Source: Acidimicrobiia bacterium
GTDB lineage: Bacteria > Actinomycetota > Acidimicrobiia > Spongiisociales > UBA5794
NCBI GenBank assembly: GCA_030066715.1
Contig: JASJBC010000039.1
Span: 1 to 35,389 of the forward strand
Length of the DNA stretch: 35,389 bases
Direction of reading: 5' to 3'
Below the pieces are notes generated by a model, which saw only the letters and a list, made by a program, of their open reading frames with translations, searched no databases and had not been told where the DNA came from. A program made the translations under genes and the position numbers. Of this stretch, positions 16,079 through 22,324 are shown piece by piece (position 1 is the first letter of the stretch; the number at the start of each line of letters is the position of its first letter).

Positions 16079-16345
16079 ATGTCGAACAAGAGAGTGTGGA
16101 CCGTTGAAATCGTCTTTACCGAGGAGGGTGACTCAACCCGCGCAGACGCGATCCTCGAAACCGGCACCCTGCGCCACCACGGATGGGGCAAGGCCCAGCG
16201 CAACCCCGATGACGAGGATGTGCCACTGATCGGCGAGGAGATCGCTGCCGCACGGTCACTGGAAGACTTGGTGCGCAGGTTGCTTCGCGATGCGGAAGAC
16301 GAGATTCAACAGCACACCGGCGAGCAAGCCCACGTGCACAGATAG
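16079..16345 (+). CDS. DUF1876 domain small protein
   Basis: This 88-aa protein consists almost entirely of the actinobacterial DUF1876 fold. It starts SNKRVWTVEIVFTEEGDSTRA, then GWGKAQRNPDDEDVPLIGEEIAAARSLEDLVRRLL, whose GxAxRNPxDxxVPxIGxExAxxRAL pattern is characteristic. It has a basic/acidic mix, no signal and no membrane segment. Homologues occur widely in mycobacteria and streptomycetes, often with stress genes; no biochemical role is established that I know of. The start at 16079 follows GAGAGGGG; the upstream frame from 16037 lacks similarity. It stands alone between the DUF1566 lipoprotein and the DUF4956/VTC pair. Confidence 0.85.
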   Translation: MSNKRVWTVEIVFTEEGDSTRADAILETGTLRHHGWGKAQRNPDDEDVPLIGEEIAAARSLEDLVRRLLRDAEDEIQQHTGEQAHVHR

Positions 16346-16387
16346 ACCCGGGCAGAAAGCCCGCACAGTCTCAGAGTGTCATGCGCC

Positions 16388-16402
16388 GATTCCCAGGGAA
16401 TC
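16388..16402. promoter_or_regulatory. Palindrome upstream of the DUF4956-VTC pair
   Basis: GATTCCC-A-GGGAATC is a perfect 7+1+7 inverted repeat 50 bases before the DUF4956 gene. It lies where an operator would be expected. No regulator gene is adjacent and no clear -35/-10 pair could be set beside it, so this is only a candidate. Confidence 0.35.
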
Positions 16403-16426
16403 CCCAGGGTGGCGGAATAGACATGT

Positions 16427-16444
16427 TCCTATCGACAGATAGGA
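16427..16444 (+). promoter_or_regulatory. Hairpin sequestering the ribosome site of the DUF4956 gene
   Basis: TCCTATC (16427-16433) pairs perfectly with GATAGGA (16438-16444) around a GACA loop. The right arm contains most of the Shine-Dalgarno sequence (AGGAG, 16441-16445) for the ATG at 16452. The fold would hide the ribosome site, so translation could depend on melting or on a bound factor. The effect is inferred from pairing only. Confidence 0.45.
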
Positions 16445-16451
16445 GCAAGCA

Positions 16452-17054
16452 ATGTCACTCGCCGTTCTCATCGCCATCGACGTCGCCGCGATCCTCGTCC
16501 TGACGTTTGGCCTCTACTGGCCCCGGCACAAACGGAAGAACATGGTGGTCGCCTACCTGACCGCCAACATCGGCGTCGCCGCCGTGGCCAGTGTTCTCGC
16601 CTCCTCGTCGATCAATGCCGGGCTCGGTCTCGGGCTCTTTGGCATCCTCTCCATAATCCGGCTGCGCTCGGACGAGCTCGACCACACGGACATCGCCTAC
16701 TACTTCGGGGCGCTGGCGCTGGGTCTCTTCGCCGGATTGGGCGGGTCGCTCAGTTGGGCAACCCCGGTGATGACCGTTGCCATCCTCGGCGCCCTCTACA
16801 TCGGAGACCACCCGGACCTCTTCCCCCGCTACAGAAACCAGATCGTCAATCTCGACTCGGCCTACACAGACGAAACGGCCCTGGTGATGCGATTGGAGAC
16901 CCTGCTCAACGCCAAGGTTCATCGGGTCACGGTGCGCAAGGTCGACCTGGTCAACGACACCACTTCGGTCGACGTTCGCTACGAACTGCCGCGGGTCGAT
17001 ACCGACTGGCAAAGCGGCAAAGCGTCGATCCCCGCATCGGGAGACTCCCGATGA
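16452..17054 (+). CDS. DUF4956 membrane protein, partner of the VTC-domain protein
   Basis: This 200-aa protein has about four membrane helices in its first 125 residues (for example AVLIAIDVAAILVLTFGLYW and the glycine-rich INAGLGLGLFGILSIIRLRSDE). A soluble C-terminal tail of about 75 residues includes RLETLLNAKVHRVTVRKVDLVNDTTSVDVRYELP. The GLFGILSIIRxRxDE segment is typical of DUF4956. Such proteins are regularly encoded beside VTC-domain proteins, where they probably form the membrane part of a polyphosphate- or cell-surface-related unit. The pair overlaps by ATGA. The start ATG at 16452 follows AGGAG, which is folded into a hairpin. The function is not established. Confidence 0.85.
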   Translation: MSLAVLIAIDVAAILVLTFGLYWPRHKRKNMVVAYLTANIGVAAVASVLASSSINAGLGLGLFGILSIIRLRSDELDHTDIAYYFGALALGLFAGLGGSLSWATPVMTVAILGALYIGDHPDLFPRYRNQIVNLDSAYTDETALVMRLETLLNAKVHRVTVRKVDLVNDTTSVDVRYELPRVDTDWQSGKASIPASGDSR

Positions 17055-17812
17055 CCACCGCCCTCCCTCTGGCGACGATCCCCGCAGTGGAGCTCGAGCA
17101 ACTCAACAGCAGCGCCGAGCTGTTGACCAGGAAGGACCGCAAGTACGTAGTGGGTATCGACCTCGCTGCCCGCCTGGTCGTTCAACAGGGGCTGCGCGTA
17201 CTCGAAATCGACGGGCTGCGTACGTTCCGATACGAGTCCGTCTACTTCGACACACCAAACCGGGTCTCGTACCGAGCCGCAGCGCACAAGCGACGCCGCC
17301 GGTTCAAAGTGCGAACTCGGTCCTACTTGGACAGCGGTCTGTGCTCGCTGGAGGTGAAGACACGAGAGCGCCGCGGGCTGACGGCGAAGCACCGGCTTCC
17401 CTACAGCGTCCTCCTTCGCCACGAACTGACTGCCGGCGCCAGGGAGTTCATCGACGGGTTCGAGCGGGTCTCCCCTCCCAGCGGTGAGCTGAGCCCGTCG
17501 CTGGTGACCCGCTACGGCCGCACGACATTGCTCTCCCCCACCTCGAACAGCAGGATCACCGTGGATACGGAGCTGGAATGCGAAACGCCGGATGGGCGAC
17601 GCATCTCGCTGCCCGATCTCGCCATCGTCGAAACCAAGACGTCCGGCAGACCGTGCTCCACCGATCGGTTCCTGTGGGATGCCCACGAGCGCCCAGTGAA
17701 GATCAGCAAGTACGGCGCAGGTCTCGCCGCGTTGACCCCCGGTCTGCCGGCCAACAAATGGAATCGTGTTCTTCGCACCTACTTCGGCTGGGTGCCCGCC
17801 GATTCGGGCTGA
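17051..17812 (+). CDS. VTC-domain protein (polyphosphate polymerase-like)
   Basis: This 253-aa protein has the triphosphate-tunnel fold of the VTC family, whose yeast member Vtc4 makes polyphosphate from ATP. Tunnel residues appear as LLTRKDRKYVV near residue 25, KRRRRFKVRTRSYLDSG and SLEVKTRERRG in the middle, RYGRTTLLS later, and VKISKYGAGLAAL near the end. Basic and acidic residues of the tunnel look intact, so catalysis is possible. The ATG at 17051 overlaps the stop of the DUF4956 gene (ATGA); the frame extends upstream without similarity. Bacterial VTC/DUF4956 pairs often come with a CotH kinase-like gene, which is absent here. Confidence 0.88.
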   Translation: MTTALPLATIPAVELEQLNSSAELLTRKDRKYVVGIDLAARLVVQQGLRVLEIDGLRTFRYESVYFDTPNRVSYRAAAHKRRRRFKVRTRSYLDSGLCSLEVKTRERRGLTAKHRLPYSVLLRHELTAGAREFIDGFERVSPPSGELSPSLVTRYGRTTLLSPTSNSRITVDTELECETPDGRRISLPDLAIVETKTSGRPCSTDRFLWDAHERPVKISKYGAGLAALTPGLPANKWNRVLRTYFGWVPADSG

Positions 17813-17814
17813 TG

Positions 17815-17843
17815 CCGGGGACCATGGCCGGGTTGCTCCCCGG
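17815..17843. terminator. Weak hairpin between convergent VTC and DUF1905 genes
   Basis: CCGGGGA (17815-17821) pairs with TCCCCGG (17837-17843) across a 15-base loop, just after the VTC stop and before the DUF1905 stop. The stem is only 7 bp and no T-run follows, so terminator function is uncertain. Confidence 0.3.
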
Positions 17844-17862
17844 TTGCAGCAGAGATGGCTGC

Positions 17863-18153
17863 CTAGCCGGCGACGGTGATGGTCACGACAGCCTCGTCGC
17901 CGATGTCGATGCGCTCCCGCTCCCGCACCGCACGCTTGATCGGCAGCACGTAGGCGCCCAACTCCTTGGAAGGGAACAGGGAGGTGCTCCATTCGGTGTC
18001 CCCGATCCGGACGGTCACCTTCACCGCACCGAAGCCGGGCCGCCACTCGACACTGTCTGCAATCTCGTCCGATTCCTCCCGGGGCAGCGTCACGAAGACC
18101 CACGGCGCTTCCCCCTCGTACTCCCACAGCCGTGCCGCAAACGTATAGGTCAT
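17863..18153 (-). CDS. DUF1905 domain protein
   Basis: This 96-aa soluble protein is built of a single DUF1905 beta-barrel domain. It starts MTYTFAARLWEYEGEAPWVFVTLP and ends with IKRAVRERERIDIGDEAVVTITVAG. The W-x-FVTLP and GDxxxVTI pattern is characteristic. DUF1905 often occurs fused to or near YdeI-type proteins; no enzymatic role is known to me. The ATG at 18153 overlaps the K+ channel stop by four bases (ATGA, 18150-18153), so the two are co-translated. A longer reading of the frame to 18225 would run through the channel's zinc ribbon and is not favoured. Confidence 0.82.
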   Translation of the reverse strand: MTYTFAARLWEYEGEAPWVFVTLPREESDEIADSVEWRPGFGAVKVTVRIGDTEWSTSLFPSKELGAYVLPIKRAVRERERIDIGDEAVVTITVAG

Positions 18154-18956
18154 GCCAGCTTGGTCCCGCACCCATCGCAGAACTGAGCGGTCCGGGAGTG
18201 GACAGCCGACCCGCAACCGGGACATGCCTTGTCCTGCTGGCCGGTTGCCGCAACCTCAGCGGACACGATGCCGGTGGGAACGGCGATGATGCTGTAACCG
18301 GTGATCATGAGAATGGCTGCGAGCACCTGGCCTTGCGGGGTCGCAGGAGCAATGTCGCCAAAGCCGACCGTGCTCATCGTGACGATCGACCAGTACAGGC
18401 CACGGAACATCGAATCGAAGCCGTTCTCCGGGCCCTCAATCAGATACATCGAGGATCCGATGATGACGTTGATCAGCACCACCACGACCAGAAAGACCAC
18501 GATCTTGCGCGAGCTGGCTCGAATCGCCCGAATTAGGTAGTTGGCTTCGCTGAGCCAGCGCGCCATCTTGAAAACCCGAAAGACGCGCAGCAGGCGCAGC
18601 GAGCGGATCACCAATAGCGACTGCGCCCCGGGAAGGAAGAGACTCAGATAGACCGGCAGGATCGCCATCAAGTCCACGATGCCGAAGAAGCTGCGGGCGT
18701 ACCGTGCCTTGTCCTCGACGGTAGCGAGCCGGGCGATGTACTCGAACGTGAAGAGGATGGTCACGATCCACTCGAGGACGAGCAGCAGAGTGCCGTATCT
18801 GGCCTCGATTTCTTCGACCGTCTCCAGCATCACCAGCAGCACGGAGAACACGATGAGGGCCATGAGCGCAATGTCGAACGCCTTCGACTCTCTGGTGTTG
18901 TGATCGAAGATGATGTGACGGGTACGTTCCCGCCAGCCGGTGGATCGCTCTGTCAC
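18150..18956 (-). CDS. Six-helix voltage-gated-type potassium channel with C-terminal zinc ribbon
   Basis: This 268-aa membrane protein has S1-S4 from about residue 26 to 136. The S4-like helix SLLVIRSLRLLRVFRVFKMARWL carries Arg118, Arg121, Arg124, Arg127 and Lys130 at three-residue spacing. S5 spans about residues 152-172. The pore helix is followed by the selectivity filter TVGFGD (196-201), and S6 spans about 210-232. A short zinc ribbon then follows, Cys245-x2-Cys248 ... Cys260-x2-Cys263, which is unusual for this family. It is read from GTG at 18956, with no visible ribosome site, so the message may be leaderless. It is divergent from the TetR gene with about 75 bases between start codons, and coupled to DUF1905. 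Confidence 0.9.
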   Translation of the reverse strand: MTERSTGWRERTRHIIFDHNTRESKAFDIALMALIVFSVLLVMLETVEEIEARYGTLLLVLEWIVTILFTFEYIARLATVEDKARYARSFFGIVDLMAILPVYLSLFLPGAQSLLVIRSLRLLRVFRVFKMARWLSEANYLIRAIRASSRKIVVFLVVVVLINVIIGSSMYLIEGPENGFDSMFRGLYWSIVTMSTVGFGDIAPATPQGQVLAAILMITGYSIIAVPTGIVSAEVAATGQQDKACPGCGSAVHSRTAQFCDGCGTKLA

Positions 18957-18994
18957 ATTGTCAGCGTAGAGCAGGTGCTGCTTCGAAACAGGTC

Positions 18995-19041
18995 TTCACA
19001 AAGCGCTGAACATCCGTTTAGTGTATTAAACATGCGTTCAG
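18995..19041 (+). promoter_or_regulatory. Leaderless tetR promoter with palindromic operator over the start codon
   Basis: A -35 TTCACA (18995-19000) and -10 TAGTGT (19019-19024) are 18 bp apart, placing transcription start at or next to the ATG at 19032. No ribosome site is present. A 36-bp palindrome (19006-19041) covers the -10 and the start codon: CTGAAC and GTTTA on the left mirror TAAAC and GTTCAG on the right. Each half is itself a near-inverted repeat (TGAAC-N4-GTTTA; TAAAC-N4-GTTCA). This fits TetR autorepression, and the K+ channel promoter on the other strand may also be affected. Confidence 0.6.
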
Positions 19042-19691
19042 ACGACCGCACCACCGCCGCACGGATTCGCGACGCCGCCATCGAGTGTTTTGCCGCGGCA
19101 GGCGTCGCCGCCACCAGCATCCGCACGATCGCCGCCCGAGCCGACGTCTCGCCTGCTCTGGTGATCCACCACTACGGATCAAAGGAGGACCTCCGGGTTG
19201 CATGCGATGAGCATGTCGCCGCCATCATCCGCGAGGTCAAAGGCAAAGCCATGGCTTCCGGAGCGAGCTTCGATCCGCTGGCCGCGCTCGCCCGCCAGTC
19301 CGAGGGCCCACCGGCGAACAAGTACCTGGCCCGCACCCTCGTGGACGGCTCGCCGCACGTTGCGGAACTCGTGGATGAACTGGTGGAGGACGCTTTGGCC
19401 TATACCGAGATCGGAGTGCAGACCGGGATGATGACACCAACCCGGTACCCCCGGGAGCGGGCGGCGATTCTCACGATTTGGGCCCTCGGCGGTCTCGTCC
19501 TCCACGAGCATCTCGCCAGATTGGTCGGGGTCGACATCACCGAGGACTTCTCCACCGACCCCAAAGCGATCAGCCGCTACATGGCGCCGGCCCTCGAGAT
19601 CGCCGGCGGCTACATCACACAGACAACCAAGGAACTGATGGCGCAGGCCTTTGTCGAGGATGCGCCTGATGAAGAGAAGGAACAGTCATGA
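19032..19691 (+). CDS. TetR-family regulator of the ABC exporter
   Basis: This 219-aa regulator has an N-terminal TetR helix-turn-helix (about residues 8-55): RIRDAAIECFAAAGVAATSIRTIAARADVSPALVIHHYGSKEDLR is read in two adjoining parts and is a textbook match. The C-terminal ligand/dimer domain (about 60-219) is variable. The frame stays open upstream to about 18900, but that stretch lies within the divergent promoter and the channel gene's start. ATG 19032 gives the normal family start MRSDDRTTAARIRDAA. The stop overlaps the ABC ATPase start (ATGA), so regulator and transporter form one operon. TetR/ABC-2 operons commonly expel drugs or toxic lipids; the inducer is unknown. Confidence 0.92.
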   Translation: MRSDDRTTAARIRDAAIECFAAAGVAATSIRTIAARADVSPALVIHHYGSKEDLRVACDEHVAAIIREVKGKAMASGASFDPLAALARQSEGPPANKYLARTLVDGSPHVAELVDELVEDALAYTEIGVQTGMMTPTRYPRERAAILTIWALGGLVLHEHLARLVGVDITEDFSTDPKAISRYMAPALEIAGGYITQTTKELMAQAFVEDAPDEEKEQS

Positions 19692-20590
19692 CCGAGCAAG
19701 TCGCAATCCGCACCGTTGGCCTGACCAAGCACTACGGGGACTTCCCCGCCTTGGTCGACCTGGACCTGGAGGTCAAGGCAGGCGAGATCTTTGGCTTCCT
19801 CGGGCCCAACGGCGCCGGGAAGACGACGATGATCCGCACGATCCTCGACGAAATCAGGCCCACCGCCGGCTCGGCAACGATCATGGGCATGGACAGCCAT
19901 GCGCATTCGGTCGAGATCCGCAATCACATCGGATACGTGCCCGGCGACCTCGCCATGTATCCCAACCTCACCGGGCGCGACACCATCACGTACTTCGCCA
20001 ACCTGCGCGGTGGCGTCGATTGGGACATCGTCGACTCGCTTGCCGACAGGCTCGATGCGGACCTGACGAAGAAGGTAGGCGACCTCTCCTCCGGCAACCG
20101 GCAGAAGGTCGGCCTGATCCAGGCGTTCATGAACGAGCCCGACGTGCTCATCATGGACGAGCCCAGCTCCGGTCTCGACCCCCTGGTCCAACGTGAGTTC
20201 CAGAGGATGATGCGGGAGGTGGCCGGCGAAGGCCGCACGGTGTTCCTGTCTAGCCATACCCTCTCAGAGGTGCAGCGAGTGGCGGATCGAGTCGGCATAA
20301 TCCGTCACGGCAAGCTGATCGCCGTCGAGGAGGTTGCCGAGCTGCGGTCCAAGGCGATCCGCACCGTCAATCTCTTCTTCGACGAACCGGTGATTGCCGC
20401 CGCGTTCGAGGGCCTACCCGGGGTTCGTGACGTCACCGTCGAAAACCACCATGTGATGCTCTCCTTCGATGGGCAGATGGAGACTCTGCTCAAGGTGGCG
20501 ACCCAGAGCTACAGCCTCCTCGACATCTCCACCCAGGAAGCCGATCTCGAGGAGATCTTCCTCACCTACTACGAGGAGGTGTCCTCCTGA
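19688..20590 (+). CDS. ABC-2 exporter ATP-binding protein (DrrA/CcmA-like)
   Basis: This 300-aa cytoplasmic ATPase drives the membrane protein encoded next. The Walker A motif is GPNGAGKTT (39-47), the signature is LSSGNRQK (133-140, a variant of LSGGQ), Walker B is VLIMDEP (153-159) and the D-loop is SGLD (161-164). The H-loop histidine lies in LSSHTLSE. At the Q-loop place the sequence reads IGYVPGD, without glutamine, as in a subset of actinobacterial ABC-2 ATPases. A C-terminal regulatory extension of about 80 residues is present. It overlaps the TetR stop (ATGA) and the permease start (TGATG). Confidence 0.94.
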   Translation: MTEQVAIRTVGLTKHYGDFPALVDLDLEVKAGEIFGFLGPNGAGKTTMIRTILDEIRPTAGSATIMGMDSHAHSVEIRNHIGYVPGDLAMYPNLTGRDTITYFANLRGGVDWDIVDSLADRLDADLTKKVGDLSSGNRQKVGLIQAFMNEPDVLIMDEPSSGLDPLVQREFQRMMREVAGEGRTVFLSSHTLSEVQRVADRVGIIRHGKLIAVEEVAELRSKAIRTVNLFFDEPVIAAAFEGLPGVRDVTVENHHVMLSFDGQMETLLKVATQSYSLLDISTQEADLEEIFLTYYEEVSS

Positions 20591-22254
20591 TGCTCACATC
20601 GGTCTTCACCAAGACGTTCCGCGACCGGTGGCGAGGGATGGCGATAGCAGCAGCCGCACTCGCCCTGATGCTGCTGCTCGCCATGTCGGTCTACGCAAGC
20701 TTCGATTTCTCCCTCTACGACGACCTCCCCGAGGCGTTCCGCTCGTTGATGAGCATCCCGGACAACGCAGACGCCGCCAGCCTTGCCATAGGTGTTCTCT
20801 TTGGCCTCTACGGCGCATTTGCCATCGCCGGGCTGGCCATCTCGATGGGGTCGAACTCCATTGCGGGTGAGGAGAGGGCCGGGACGATCGGGCTGTTGCT
20901 CGGCAATCCCAAGAGCCGGACTCACGTCCTCCTGTCCAAGATCGCCAATATGGTGCTGCTCACGGCACTGATCACGCTTGCGCTGTTCGTCGCCGCCTAT
21001 GCCGCTGCATCGATTCTGGATGTCGCTCTCGGCGACATGAAACTTGGGTCGTACTCCGTTCACCTGTGGGCCAACACGGTGTTCTACGGCATGCTCGCCT
21101 TTGCGATCGGTGCGGGGACGGGCAGCAAGGGTATGGCGTCGGGCGTCCCGGCCGGGCTGATGATCATCGGCTTCATCGCCACGGGCGTGTTCCCGCTGAT
21201 TGAAGGGTGGGAGAACGTAGCCAAGGTGTTTCCTTGGTACTACTTCGACGGAGCAGATCCATTGCGCCTCGGCATCAGCTGGGGCCATCTTGGAGTTCTG
21301 CTCGGCAGCTCCGTGTTCTTGGGAGCTGTTGCATATGTCGGGGTGAACCGGAGAGACCTCAAGGGACAGACCGTTGGCACGACCCTGCTTGACCGGCTGC
21401 GCAACAACCCGCTGACCCAGAAGGTCGCCGACCGCCTTGCCGGGTCGACTCGCGTTTCCCGCATCTGGATCAAGACAGTCTCGGAGCACCAGGGTCTGCT
21501 GATCATCACTTCCTATGTGATGTTCCTCATCATGGGTGTGCTCATGGGCCCGCTCTATGCGCTGATGGACAATCTACTCCTGGAGTACGCCGACCAGCTC
21601 CCTGAGGAGCTGTGGGCCTTCGTCGGCTCCGGCGGCTCGGGGATGAGCACACCGGAGGGCTTCTACGAGGTCGAGACCTTTGGGCTCACTTTCCCGATTG
21701 CAGTCATGGTTGTCACGATCGTCATCGGCTCCCGTGGTCTCGCCGGCGAGGAGGCCAACCGGACGATGGGGCTGCTCTTGGCCAATCCCATTGAGCGCCG
21801 CACTGTCGTGCTGGAGAAGACCTATGCGATGGTGGCCTTGGCTGCTGCGGTTGGATTCTCCACCTGGGCGGGGGTCTGGCTCGGCTCGCTGCTGGGGGGC
21901 CTCGGCATCAGTCCGCTCAACATTGCGGCGGTATCGATCCTCGGGACACTCGTTGGACTGGTTTTCGGGGCTCTGGCTCTCGTGCTGAGCGCTGCCACCG
22001 GGCGCATCCGGATCTCGGTCTTCGCCACCGTCGGCGTTGCGATCGTCATGTTCCTGATCAACTCGATTGCAATCCTCAACGACACCGTCGAATCGATAGC
22101 CGCCTTCACCCCGTTCAACTATTACCTCAGCAACGAGCCCCTCACCAATGGCATGGATTGGGGCAATCTCAGCGTGCTGGCGGTGACCTTCGTCGCTTTG
22201 ATTGGGGTGGCAGTCGTGTTCTTCGATCGCCGTGACCTGCGCCAGACGGGATAG
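20590..22254 (+). CDS. ABC-2 exporter permease, internally duplicated
   Basis: This 554-aa inner-membrane protein has about twelve helices in two halves that resemble each other. The first half has IAGEERAGTIGLLLGNPKSR (residues 91-110). The second has LAGEEANRTMGLLLANPIER (384-403). Both are preceded by a glycine/serine turn and a hydrophobic helix. The duplication means one chain can supply both permease halves, so the transporter needs only this gene plus the ATPase. The start ATG at 20590 overlaps the ATPase stop by one base. The substrate is unknown; antibiotic or lipid export is common for TetR-linked members. Confidence 0.9.
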   Translation: MLTSVFTKTFRDRWRGMAIAAAALALMLLLAMSVYASFDFSLYDDLPEAFRSLMSIPDNADAASLAIGVLFGLYGAFAIAGLAISMGSNSIAGEERAGTIGLLLGNPKSRTHVLLSKIANMVLLTALITLALFVAAYAAASILDVALGDMKLGSYSVHLWANTVFYGMLAFAIGAGTGSKGMASGVPAGLMIIGFIATGVFPLIEGWENVAKVFPWYYFDGADPLRLGISWGHLGVLLGSSVFLGAVAYVGVNRRDLKGQTVGTTLLDRLRNNPLTQKVADRLAGSTRVSRIWIKTVSEHQGLLIITSYVMFLIMGVLMGPLYALMDNLLLEYADQLPEELWAFVGSGGSGMSTPEGFYEVETFGLTFPIAVMVVTIVIGSRGLAGEEANRTMGLLLANPIERRTVVLEKTYAMVALAAAVGFSTWAGVWLGSLLGGLGISPLNIAAVSILGTLVGLVFGALALVLSAATGRIRISVFATVGVAIVMFLINSIAILNDTVESIAAFTPFNYYLSNEPLTNGMDWGNLSVLAVTFVALIGVAVVFFDRRDLRQTG

Positions 22255-22271
22255 AGAGAAGGTCCTCACTA

Positions 22272-22315
22272 CCTCCTGCTAGATATCGTAATATATCTTT
22301 AGATCAAGCAGGAGG
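22272..22315 (+). promoter_or_regulatory. Hairpin burying the ribosome site of the following gene
   Basis: CCTCCTGCT (22272-22280) is the exact reverse complement of AGCAGGAGG (22307-22315), which contains the Shine-Dalgarno sequence AGGAGG. Inside, AGATAT (22281-22286) pairs with ATATCT (22293-22298), leaving a 6-base AT-rich loop and an 8-base bulge (22299-22306). The whole ribosome site of the gene at 22325 would be double-stranded. It could act as an RNA thermometer, a ligand-controlled leader, or an attenuator after the ABC operon. No T-run follows, so a plain terminator is less likely. Confidence 0.6.
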
Positions 22316-22324
22316 GTGTGGGGC

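Noticed and set aside
16349-16363. CGGGC-AGAAA-GCCCG hairpin after the DUF1876 gene as a terminator
   Set aside because: The stem is only five base pairs and no T-run follows; it is common by chance in GC-rich DNA.
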